A DNA stretch of 64,000 bases from JAYODW01 sp038116745 (lineage in GTDB: Bacteria; Pseudomonadota; Gammaproteobacteria; Ga0077536): assembly GCA_038116745.1 (NCBI GenBank), contig JAYODW010000003.1, positions 66,860 to 130,859 of the forward strand. Reading direction: 5' to 3'. Under the pieces are notes generated by a model, which made no database searches, had not been told where the DNA came from, and saw only the letters and a program-made list of their open reading frames with translations. Positions 8,413 through 16,326 of this stretch are shown here, piece by piece (within the stretch, counting starts at the first letter, position 1; each line of letters opens with the position of its first letter). A program made the position numbers and the translations under genes.

Positions 8413-9624
8413 GTGAGCGTGTCGGTAGCGCAGGCGGGGCCCCTCGTGGCGGGTTTTCAGGCCCGCCGATCCAAGCGATGGCTCGCGCTGTTTGCGGGCC
8501 TGCTGGCGTCCTGCGCAGTGGCGGCCATGGACATGGACCAGCGCGCGCTTGCACGCTTGCGACAGCCACCCCTCGGCCTGCCGGCGGTCCCCGTGCCCGC
8601 TGACAACCCGCCGACCTCGGCGAAGATTGCACTGGGACGCAAGCTTTTTTTCGACCGCCGCCTGTCGCACAACCGCACCATGTCCTGTGCCATGTGCCAC
8701 ATCCCGGAGCAGGGTTTTACCAATAATGAAGTTGCCACGCCGGTCGGCGTGAAGGGGCGCAGCCTGCCGCGCAATGCGCCGACTGTGTTCAACGTTGCGT
8801 ACGAGACCCGCCTGTTCCACGACGCGCGCGAAACCTCGCTCGAGAACCAGGTACTGAGTCCGCTCCTCGCCCGCGAGGAGATGGCGAATCCCTCGGTTGG
8901 GTACCTGCTTGAGACCATCACCGCAGCGCCTGACTATGACGGGCAGTTCGAGCAGGCTTTCGGCGCGCCCGCTGATGTGCGCAATATCGGCCAGGCGCTG
9001 GCGAGCTATCAGCGCACCCTGGTGTCGGCAAACGCGCCGTTTGATCGCTGGTATTTCGGCGGCGATGCGGATGCCCTGTCGCTGAGCGCGCAGCGCGGGT
9101 TCAAGCTGTTCATGGAGAAGAGCGGCTGCGTGCAGTGCCATAGCCTGGGCGGTGACAGCGCGCTGTTCACTGACCAGCGCCTGCATGTCACCGGCGCCGG
9201 GCGCCGACCTTCAGGCAATGCGGGAGCGGCAGGCGCGGCAGTGACGGTGGAACTGGTGCCGGGGGTGGTGACCCCGGTGCAGCTGAAGCCCGGTGCCGAC
9301 AGCCTGCGCCACGAGCTGCCGGACACCGGACGTATGGCGATCACACACGACCCGGTCGATCAGTTCGCGTTCAAGACCCCGGGACTGCGCAACGTGGCGC
9401 TGACGGCGCCCTACATGCACGACGGCTCGCTCGAAACGCTGGAGGCGGTGGTGCGCTTTTATCGTGCCGGCGGCGGTGAACTACCGGGACGCGATCCGCT
9501 GTTGCGGCCGCTGACGCTCGATGCTGAAGAGATTGCGGATCTGGTCGCTTTCCTGGAAAGCCTGACCGGGGATAACGTCGCAGAGTTGATTGACGACGCG
9601 CGCAGCGCGCCTATTGGTAATTGA
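8413..9624 (+). CDS. di-heme cytochrome c peroxidase / MauG-like protein
   Basis: About 403 aa from GTG 8413, four bases after the SCO stop; another GTG at 8419 is possible. A signal or anchor (residues 21-38) is followed by two c-type heme sites, CAMCH (92-96) and CVQCH (229-233), as in bacterial cytochrome c peroxidase and MauG. Conserved LGRKLFFDRRLS and MHDGSLETLEAVVRFY segments support the family. It would act in the periplasm, either removing H2O2 produced by methanethiol oxidation or making a MauG-type post-translational modification of the SBP56 protein. The sequence alone does not separate these roles. Confidence 0.88.
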   Translation: MSVSVAQAGPLVAGFQARRSKRWLALFAGLLASCAVAAMDMDQRALARLRQPPLGLPAVPVPADNPPTSAKIALGRKLFFDRRLSHNRTMSCAMCHIPEQGFTNNEVATPVGVKGRSLPRNAPTVFNVAYETRLFHDARETSLENQVLSPLLAREEMANPSVGYLLETITAAPDYDGQFEQAFGAPADVRNIGQALASYQRTLVSANAPFDRWYFGGDADALSLSAQRGFKLFMEKSGCVQCHSLGGDSALFTDQRLHVTGAGRRPSGNAGAAGAAVTVELVPGVVTPVQLKPGADSLRHELPDTGRMAITHDPVDQFAFKTPGLRNVALTAPYMHDGSLETLEAVVRFYRAGGGELPGRDPLLRPLTLDAEEIADLVAFLESLTGDNVAELIDDARSAPIGN

Positions 9625-9647
9625 GCGGTAGCGAACGGGGTCGCAGC

Positions 9648-10322
9648 TCAGTCGATCAGGATCAGCTGGTCCGGCAGTTCGTTGACGTCACCGCTGTCGC
9701 GCGGCAGCAGTCTTGTGAGCAGACTGCCGGCCAGCGCAAGACCGTCGAGCAGGCCCTGCGTCGGATCGTCCCGACGCATGCCGTCGACCACCGCCGCGCA
9801 GATCGCATCCCATTCAGCCAGTGAGACGCGCGCGTCGACCGCGTCGTCGCCGAGAACCCGCACACGATGCTCGTAGAGCGAGACGTAGATCAGCAGCCCG
9901 GTGCCGCCCGCCGTTCCTCTGACGCGGTGGGTCTGGAACGCGGCGCGCGCTGCACGGTCCACCTCGGCGTCAATCTCTGCGCTGCTGATGAAGGGCAAGC
10001 GCAGCAGCGGTACACGGCTTGCCAGCCACGCGCCGCCGATGAAACCCAGAGCGAAGATCGCCAGCACCCCGATTAAGCCGAGGCGGGGCGCGGCCGCGCC
10101 GCTCCACGCAGCCTCGCCAGTCCCCTGCTGGACGAACCAGATGGCGCTTACTGCAGCCAGAGCAACGACGAGCCCGAACAGATCCTCTGCCCGGTCATAG
10201 CGCCCGGAGCTGGTTGCAACTACCGGCACGATCTCGCCGGCAGTGCCCGATTCCGCAGCTGCAATCGCCGCACTGATGCGGGTGCGGTCCTGCTCGCTGA
10301 ACAGACTGCTGGCGCTTTTCAT
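9648..10322 (-). CDS. TPM-domain membrane protein (YgcG/DUF2207-associated type, short form)
   Basis: A 224-aa protein with two central hydrophobic helices (LFGLVVALAAVSAIWFV and LGLIGVLAIFALGFIGGAWLA) and a TPM-like domain (AAIAAAESGTAGEIVPVVA at the start, GTGLLIYVSLYEHRVRVLGD later). ATG 10322 has GAGGAG nine bases upstream; a longer reading to 10418 overlaps the preceding gene. It forms a pair with the larger TPM protein, 10 bp apart. Function of such pairs is unknown; TPM domains have been linked to photosystem repair phosphatases and to membrane protein handling. Confidence 0.75.
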   Translation of the reverse strand: MKSASSLFSEQDRTRISAAIAAAESGTAGEIVPVVATSSGRYDRAEDLFGLVVALAAVSAIWFVQQGTGEAAWSGAAAPRLGLIGVLAIFALGFIGGAWLASRVPLLRLPFISSAEIDAEVDRAARAAFQTHRVRGTAGGTGLLIYVSLYEHRVRVLGDDAVDARVSLAEWDAICAAVVDGMRRDDPTQGLLDGLALAGSLLTRLLPRDSGDVNELPDQLILID

Positions 10323-10332
10323 CGACGTCTCC

Positions 10333-11082
10333 TCACCACGAGCCGCTGGCGCCACCGCCACCGGAGGAGCCGCCGCCGAAGCCGCCGCCCGATCCGCTGG
10401 ACGCAGCCCGCAGGGCAAAGAAAAGCAGCGCCGCCATGGCCAGGATCAAAGCCCACGCCCAGCCCTTGCGGCCGGTCTTGAACAGGTTGACGACCAGCAG
10501 GACGAAGCCGATGGCGCCCACAATCAGCAGCGGCAGAACCCAGGCCGGCCGCGTTGGCCGCGGCAGACCAAGTCCCCGGGCAACGGCGTCGAGCCCACGC
10601 ACGCCGTCCATGATGCCGACGGCGAAGTCGCCCCGCTTAAACGCCGGCACGATCAGCGATTGCATGATGTCCATGGCCTGAGCGTCGTATTGATGCTCAA
10701 AGCCGGCGCCGAACTCGATGCGCGCTTTGCGGTCGCCGCGGGAGACCAGCAGGAGCATGCCGTAGTTACGGTCCTCAGAGCCGATTCCCCAATGGTCGAA
10801 CAGCGCGGTGGCATATCCCTCAATGCCCATGCCGGTCGCTTCGTATTGCGCCAGTGACGCGATGGTTACTACGAACAGGGGAATCTGCTCATCACGCAGC
10901 AGGAGCAACGCCGTCTCGTTGACCTTGGCTTTAGCTGCATCATCGAGCATGCCCGCCTCGTCGACGAAGAAATCGGCATCCGGCGGCTTGTCCGGAAAGG
11001 AGGCGGCGAGCACCATGCTGTGAAACAGGCATGACAACGCCATCAGAAAACAGAAAACCAGACGTTGTCTGAACGGAGTCAT
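10333..11082 (-). CDS. TPM-domain protein with signal peptide and Gly/Ser-rich tail
   Basis: 249 aa: signal peptide (residues 1-27), TPM domain (about 30-175; FVDEAGMLDDAAKAKV, NYGMLLLVSRGDRKARIEFG), two membrane helices (VLPLLIVGAIGFVLLVVNLF and WALILAMAALLFFALRA) and a tail GSGGGFGGGSSGGGGASGSW typical of the YgcG family. The TPM domain faces the periplasm. It is the first gene of the two-gene minus-strand unit with the shorter TPM protein and converges on the MauG-like gene. No specific substrate can be assigned. Confidence 0.82.
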   Translation of the reverse strand: MTPFRQRLVFCFLMALSCLFHSMVLAASFPDKPPDADFFVDEAGMLDDAAKAKVNETALLLLRDEQIPLFVVTIASLAQYEATGMGIEGYATALFDHWGIGSEDRNYGMLLLVSRGDRKARIEFGAGFEHQYDAQAMDIMQSLIVPAFKRGDFAVGIMDGVRGLDAVARGLGLPRPTRPAWVLPLLIVGAIGFVLLVVNLFKTGRKGWAWALILAMAALLFFALRAASSGSGGGFGGGSSGGGGASGSW

Positions 11083-11240
11083 GCCTCAAGGATAGCGGCT
11101 ATGCGCTGCAGGGGCGAACCCGGAACGCAGCGGGGGCCACGCAGGCTGCGTTCGTCGCGGTCCCTCGTTGTCAGGGGGAGATGGTGGCGCCGGGAGGGGG
11201 ACGTAAGATGCGGCAGCGTCATTGAAGGGAGAATCGACTC

Positions 11241-13091
11241 ATGGAACGACATCATCTGGTCTTGCTGCTCCTCGCTGGCCTGGCAGGCAACGCCTCCGCC
11301 GCCGAGCCTGCGGTCGCCGGTTCAGCATCCACTTTCTCCAGCGGCGCCGAGTGGCTGAGCTACAACAAGTCGCTGGATGGCCAGCGCTATTCGCCCCTGA
11401 CGCAGATCAACCGCACCAACGCGGCAGAGCTCACAGAAGTCTGCCGTGTGCAGGTCGACGACAGCGGCTCATTCCAGGCCGGCCTCATTGTGGTCGACGA
11501 CGTCATGTACGCAACGACCGCCACCGATACGCTGGCGCTGAATCCGGTGAACTGTGAGGTTATCTGGCGCGTCAGCTATCGGCGCGAGGACGCCGCACCT
11601 TTCCCGGTCAATCGCGGGGTGGCATACAACGGCGGGCGGCTGTTCCGCGGGACTGATGACGGTCGTGTGATTGCGCTTGACGCGCGCACCGGACAGGAGC
11701 TGTGGTCGAACATCGTCGGCGAGCCTGGCTACGGCGAGGTGGTGACCGGCTCACCGCTGGTCTGGAACGGTTTGTTAATCGTCGGCACGGCGGTGTCCGA
11801 ATTCGGCTCCCGCGGACGGGTGATTGCTTTCGACACGGTTTCAGGGCGGGAGATCTGGCGCTTCAACACCGTGCCGGCCGAGGGCGAGCCGAATTACGAG
11901 ACCTGGGGCGGAAGCGTCTGGAACACCATCACCGGCGGCGGAGGCGGCAGCTGGTCGCATTTCGCGCTGGATCCGTCAACGGCGGAAGTGTTCATCCCGG
12001 TCGGCAACCCGATCCCGGACTTCGTGCCCGCAGAGCGCCCCGGCGACAACCTTTACACCAACTGCGTGCTGGTGCTCGACGCGCGTACCGGCCAGCTCAA
12101 GTGGTGGTATCAGCTCGCGCCCAGCGACGGTCTGGACCATGACCTCGCAGCGGCCCCTGTGCTGTATCGAGACTCCAAGGGCAAGCGGCGCGTCGCGGCG
12201 GCGGGCAAGGACGGCTACCTGCACATCATCGACCGTGAAACCCACCAGCGGCTGGCGCGTACCGCCGTCACTACGGTCACCGAGCCGGTCGCGGTGCCGA
12301 CCCCGGAAGGGATCGAGGCCTGCCCCGGCCCTGCTGGTGGCGTGGAATGGAACGGACCGGCGTTTCACCCGGAACTGAACCGGCTGTTCGTCGGTTCGCT
12401 CGACTACTGTGCGCTGTTCATGGCTGAGCCGGGCACGAAACCTGCCGTCGGCGGTTACAACATGGGCGGCACGTGGAGTGGTCTCGGTACCCCGCGCGGC
12501 TGGATCGTCGGCATCGATGCCGACAGTGGCGAAGTCGCCTGGCGCTACCACGCGGACTACCCGGTCGTCGGGGCGCTCACAGCTACTGCCGGCAATGTCC
12601 TTTTCGGCGGCGATAACGCCGGCAAGTTTCTGGTGTTCGATGCGGACACGGGCGAGATATTGAAAGAAGTGGCTACCGGCGGGTCGTTGTCGGGTGGTCT
12701 GATCACCTACGCACAGCGCGGGCGGCAGTACGTGGCGATGACTTCGGGCAATATCTCGCGCTCCCTGTTCGGGGCGATGGGGCGCCCGTCGATTCTGATC
12801 ATGGCGTTGCCGCAAGCGGTGATCGCGGCCGGGCAGAATACGGCGGCGTCGAGCGCAGCGCGCGGGCATGTGGCGTACGGACGCTATTGCGCTGTTTGTC
12901 ATGGCGCGCAGGGCAGCGACTGGCAGAACGTCGATCTGAAAGCGGTCAAGCGCAAAATGAACGCCGAGCAGCTCGTGGCGTTCATGCGCAACCCACGCGC
13001 ACCGATGCCTAAACCGTTTGCCGAGCCCTGGTCGTCGGCGGACGAACAGCGGGCGCGGGATATCGCTGCGTTTCTGATGCAGTGGCAATAA
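11241..13091 (+). CDS. PQQ-dependent quinohemoprotein dehydrogenase
   Basis: A 616-aa periplasmic protein: signal peptide (1-20), PQQ eight-bladed propeller (about 30-525; opening WLSYNKSLDGQRYSPLTQIN, repeated W-motifs such as GRVIALDARTGQELWS and GEVAWRYHADYP) and a C-terminal cytochrome c domain with CAVCH at about 550-554 and a distal methionine candidate in APMPKPF. Such enzymes oxidise alcohols, aldehydes or polyols and pass electrons to the heme. The adjacent-cysteine pair seen in methanol dehydrogenases is not apparent, so methanol is not the obvious substrate. ATG 11241 follows GGGAGA by eight bases. Confidence 0.88.
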   Translation: MERHHLVLLLLAGLAGNASAAEPAVAGSASTFSSGAEWLSYNKSLDGQRYSPLTQINRTNAAELTEVCRVQVDDSGSFQAGLIVVDDVMYATTATDTLALNPVNCEVIWRVSYRREDAAPFPVNRGVAYNGGRLFRGTDDGRVIALDARTGQELWSNIVGEPGYGEVVTGSPLVWNGLLIVGTAVSEFGSRGRVIAFDTVSGREIWRFNTVPAEGEPNYETWGGSVWNTITGGGGGSWSHFALDPSTAEVFIPVGNPIPDFVPAERPGDNLYTNCVLVLDARTGQLKWWYQLAPSDGLDHDLAAAPVLYRDSKGKRRVAAAGKDGYLHIIDRETHQRLARTAVTTVTEPVAVPTPEGIEACPGPAGGVEWNGPAFHPELNRLFVGSLDYCALFMAEPGTKPAVGGYNMGGTWSGLGTPRGWIVGIDADSGEVAWRYHADYPVVGALTATAGNVLFGGDNAGKFLVFDADTGEILKEVATGGSLSGGLITYAQRGRQYVAMTSGNISRSLFGAMGRPSILIMALPQAVIAAGQNTAASSAARGHVAYGRYCAVCHGAQGSDWQNVDLKAVKRKMNAEQLVAFMRNPRAPMPKPFAEPWSSADEQRARDIAAFLMQWQ

Positions 13092-13142
13092 ACGCCTGCA
13101 GGCGCACCGCACTCAGCAGGCGTCCAACCGAGGAGTAGAGCA

Positions 13143-13610
13143 ATGAGCGACGATTTTCCCCCTGAGGTGATGCAGGCGTTCGCCGAGCATGAACAGCAGT
13201 ACCTGACCGATCCGGATGCCGCCCGGTTGTGGGATCCGATCTGCATCGGCGTGCCCGGCGGGCCGGTGCCCTGTCTGCTGCTGTTCCATACCGGCCGCCG
13301 CTCGGGTAAGCGCCTGAAGTCGGTGCTGCAGTACTACACGCGCAACGGACAGATCGCGATCGTCGCCTCCAAGGGTGGCGCGCCGAGCCATCCCAAGTGG
13401 TATCTGAACCTGGTGGCGGACCCCACCTGCGAGGTCTGGATCGGCAGCCACAAAACTGCCGCGACGGCGCGTGCAATGACGCCGGATGAACACGCCTACT
13501 GGTGGCCGGAGATGAAGGCCGAGCAGCCGGCCCAGGTCGAGTACGAGAAACGGACCTCGCGGCAGATCCCCCTGCTGATCCTTGAACTCGAGAAACCGAT
13601 GCCGGCCTGA
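13143..13610 (+). CDS. nitroreductase/deazaflavin (F420)-type split-barrel protein (Ddn-like)
   Basis: 155 aa with the F420/FMN split-barrel signatures LLLFHTGRRSGKRLKSVLQ (residues 40-58), IVASKGGAPSHPKWYLNL (77-94) and DPTCEVWIGSHK. Ddn-family proteins use F420H2 in actinobacteria, while some proteobacterial homologues have no proven cofactor. ATG 13143 has GAGGAG eight bases upstream, and the gene follows the PQQ dehydrogenase by 51 bp, so cotranscription is possible. Whether this organism makes F420 cannot be judged from the window. Confidence 0.8.
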   Translation: MSDDFPPEVMQAFAEHEQQYLTDPDAARLWDPICIGVPGGPVPCLLLFHTGRRSGKRLKSVLQYYTRNGQIAIVASKGGAPSHPKWYLNLVADPTCEVWIGSHKTAATARAMTPDEHAYWWPEMKAEQPAQVEYEKRTSRQIPLLILELEKPMPA

Positions 13611-13625
13611 GCGTCTCGCCCGGGG

Positions 13626-13652
13626 CCCCTCGGCAGCGGTGCTCTGCCGGGG
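13626..13652. terminator. GC-rich hairpin between convergent genes
   Basis: CCCC-T-CGGCAG, a 7-nt loop and CTGCCG-GGG pair as a stem of six plus three base pairs with one bulged T. It lies just after the Ddn-like gene and before the end of the convergent TorT-like gene. No T-run is present on either strand, so it is only a possible terminator. Confidence 0.35.
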
Positions 13653-13715
13653 CGTCAGCGGGGGATCGAGCGCCGGCAGGGAATCAGCGGCGCCTGCAGG
13701 CGGTGTTCGCCGGGA

Positions 13716-14888
13716 TTACTCGATACTGAAAACTGGTTTCCAGCCGGCCGGGGCGAGGGTGGTCGTTGTGTCGAAGGCCTGAAGCGTCTGAGGCGTCACC
13801 GCGACGGGAAGCGGCTGCACGTGTTCAGCCAGACGTCCCAGATCGGTTAATTGCGGTCGGCCGCCTGTGGCCATCGGTTTTCCTTCGAGCAGACGGACCG
13901 CCTGGTCGACCGCTATGCGGGCCTGCAAGATGACCTGGTCTGTGGGTGCCATGGCAACCTGACCCTGCGCGATCAGCTCATGCACGCTCTGCGTGTAGTA
14001 ATACACCACGATTTTGACGCGGTCCGTCATTCCTCGGTCACGCAGCACGGCGATGGCGCTCTCTGCCGTTGGTGAGGTTCCGACGATATAGGCCAGGTCG
14101 GGATAGGCGTTCAGCCCTGCTTCAACCAGCTCGCGCTGTGCCTCGATGCTGGTGTCTCCCCAACGGGTGTCGACGATCTCGGCGGCGCTGCCCTCTACTG
14201 CAGCGCGGCAACCCTGATCACCGCCCAGTGACCAGCCGGCGCCATAGGGGCCCGGATACCATCCGATCCTGACGGTCGGGGTTCCCGCAGGGTGCCGCTC
14301 GGCGACCCAGCTGCAGGCCATGTACCCCATGCTGAAATAACTCTCGACTGATTTGGCATCGACCGCGTTATTGGTGCCGTTGATGAGGTCAACCACCTTC
14401 ACGCCCTGAGCCCGCAGGGCGTCCACCTGCGGCGCGTTGCCGTCGCTCGAGATAGCGCCGAGCAGGACCGCTTCCGCCCCGCCGGTGGCGCAGGTGTCGA
14501 TCTGGGCGAGCTGCTTGCTGAGGTTGCCATAGCCGCCGGCTTCGACCAGCGTGATTTTCTGGCCCAGCCGTCGGCCCTCCTCGATGATGCCGTAGGCTGC
14601 CGCCAGCCAGTAGGAATCTTCGTTCAGATGTGGAAACGAGACGCAGAGATGATGCTTCCCCGTCACCGCCGCCGGCATCAGGGGTTCGTAATAGGCTTGC
14701 TCGAGCCGGTTCGCGCTGTTCCGCGGATCGTTCACGCAGGCAGCCGTACCGTCGGTGCAGGCGGGGTTGAAGACCTGTACCCTGGCGGGCCACCACGGCG
14801 GGACCTCATCCGCTCCCGCAGTCAGGGCCAACAACGCGCTCAGGGTGAGGATGATGCCGCGGCTGGTATGTTGGGTAAGCGCTTTCAT
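13716..14888 (-). CDS. TorT-like periplasmic sugar-ABC-type binding protein (orphan)
   Basis: 390 aa with a signal peptide (residues 1-26) and a periplasmic binding protein type 1 fold. The opening HLCVSFPHLNEDSYWLAAAYG and the EEGRRLGQKITLVEAGGYGN and LINGTNNAV segments resemble TorT, the partner of the TorS sensor kinase that detects trimethylamine N-oxide. ATG 14888 has AAGGAA eight bases upstream; a longer reading to 14954 is less likely. No torS, torR, TMAO reductase or ABC permease is next to it, so the partner must be elsewhere. A sugar or amine binding role is the alternative. Confidence 0.75.
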   Translation of the reverse strand: MKALTQHTSRGIILTLSALLALTAGADEVPPWWPARVQVFNPACTDGTAACVNDPRNSANRLEQAYYEPLMPAAVTGKHHLCVSFPHLNEDSYWLAAAYGIIEEGRRLGQKITLVEAGGYGNLSKQLAQIDTCATGGAEAVLLGAISSDGNAPQVDALRAQGVKVVDLINGTNNAVDAKSVESYFSMGYMACSWVAERHPAGTPTVRIGWYPGPYGAGWSLGGDQGCRAAVEGSAAEIVDTRWGDTSIEAQRELVEAGLNAYPDLAYIVGTSPTAESAIAVLRDRGMTDRVKIVVYYYTQSVHELIAQGQVAMAPTDQVILQARIAVDQAVRLLEGKPMATGGRPQLTDLGRLAEHVQPLPVAVTPQTLQAFDTTTTLAPAGWKPVFSIE

Positions 14889-15298
14889 TGCTGAGGTTCC
14901 TTCGTCCGGTGGCCGCACATGATGCTCCATCGTCATTGCCGGATGCGCCGACATCGACCGGTTGGTGCTGGCCCGCCTGGAAGCCAGTAGGCGCCGTATA
15001 TGGGGCCGTCTTCATCCTACCTTTCTGGTCGGGTGGCCGCGATCCCGCCGCAACCGCCACGCCTCAGTGGTCCCGCCGCAGTGTTATCAGTGACGCCAGC
15101 CGGTTTATAGTCCGACCCCGCATCAATTCACGAAAGCGGCGCCTCAATGCGCCAGAACACCCATGCCAAGAAACCGGTCGTCGCAATTGATGAGCGTGCC
15201 GCCCGAGGATCAGACGCAGCACCTCAGCGGCGCCAGCGGAGGCAGGCAGGAGCGGACAGGTGACGCCGTTGGATCAATGGACCTGATGGAGAAACGAC
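14889..15298. other. intergenic region between divergent TorT-like and FAH-family genes
   Basis: 410 bp with no convincing gene. The only promoter-like pattern I see on the plus strand is TTATCA (15084-15089), a 16-bp spacer and TATAGT (15106-15111), which could drive the FAH-family gene with a long leader. The minus-strand promoter for the TorT-like gene should also lie here but is not obvious. Confidence 0.4.
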
Positions 15299-16159
15299 AT
15301 GAATGTGCTTGAGGGCGAACGCTTTGAGCAGCGCCGGATCCTGTTTCAGGGGCGGCCGGAATGGACAACGGTCGATGGTGACAGTCTGCGGCTGATGGAC
15401 GGGCGGCAGCTGGCTGAATCTGAGGCTGTCTATCTGCCGCCCTGCGAGCCGACCAAGATCCTGTGTATTCACCTCAACTACGAGTCACGGCGCATCGAAT
15501 TCCGCGCGCCCGATCTGGTGACGCCGACCTACTTCCAAAAACCCGTCAGCGCGCTGAACAGCCACCGGGGCATGCTCAACCGGCCCGACAACTGTCAGTA
15601 CCTCAACTACGAAGGTGAAGTCGCCGCCATCATCGGCCGGCCGATGAAGAACGTGCCGCGTGATGAGACCTGGCACTACATTGCCGGTTTTGCGCCGGCC
15701 AATGATGTCGGCGCGCAGGATTTCCGGGATACCGATGCCGGCGGCATGACCCGGGTCAAGGGCATGGATGGCTTCTGCCCCATCGGTCCCGGGATCGTGC
15801 GAGGAGTCGACGTGCGCCGCTCAACCCTGCGCACCTATCTGAACGGTAAAGTCGTGCAGGAAGGGGAAGTCGCTGAAATGACCTTCGGTATTGATTACCA
15901 GCTTGCCGATCTGTGTCGCCACATCACCCTCATGCCCGGGGATATTGTCCTTACCGGCACGCCGGCTAACTCGCGCCCCATGCAACCCGGCGACCGGGTC
16001 GAGGTCGAGGTTACGGGGCTCGGCCGTCTGAGCAACACGGTGCAGAATGTTCCGGCACCGGCGCATGATGTCGGTCATGATCCGACCGATACTGATGCCG
16101 TGCGTCGGGTCGCCCTCGGCGGCGACTGGTGGGCCGAGCAGGAGGCAAAGCAAGGCTGA
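15299..16159 (+). CDS. fumarylacetoacetate hydrolase (FAH) family protein
   Basis: 286 aa. A short N-terminal domain is followed by the FAH fold. Typical marks are KILCIHLNYESRR, the metal-binding YEGEVAAIIGRP, the NDVGAQDFRDTD loop, and GDIVLTGTPANS near the end. Members hydrolyse or decarboxylate 2-oxo acids and beta-diketones from ring cleavage, with Mg or Mn. ATG 15299 has GGAGAAA seven bases upstream. It precedes a Baeyer-Villiger-type monooxygenase by 167 bp on the same strand, so it may act on an oxidised ring product; that link is inferred. Confidence 0.85.
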   Translation: MNVLEGERFEQRRILFQGRPEWTTVDGDSLRLMDGRQLAESEAVYLPPCEPTKILCIHLNYESRRIEFRAPDLVTPTYFQKPVSALNSHRGMLNRPDNCQYLNYEGEVAAIIGRPMKNVPRDETWHYIAGFAPANDVGAQDFRDTDAGGMTRVKGMDGFCPIGPGIVRGVDVRRSTLRTYLNGKVVQEGEVAEMTFGIDYQLADLCRHITLMPGDIVLTGTPANSRPMQPGDRVEVEVTGLGRLSNTVQNVPAPAHDVGHDPTDTDAVRRVALGGDWWAEQEAKQG

Positions 16160-16326
16160 GCTGGCTGAACACTTGGCTGGGCTCCGCGCGTCGGTGGAGG
16201 CTGCTCTGCGATGCAGAGAAAGACCAACTCCGCGAGCGCTCTGAGCCGCGCGGTGCATACATACGTATCACCAGGCAGAACCAAACGCACTTCCCGAGCA
16301 ACGGAAGCCACTGAGAAGAGAACCTT

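Noticed and set aside
11976..13112. Open frame of 378 codons on the minus strand.
   Set aside because: Antisense to the PQQ dehydrogenase, which has a full signal peptide, propeller and heme motif.
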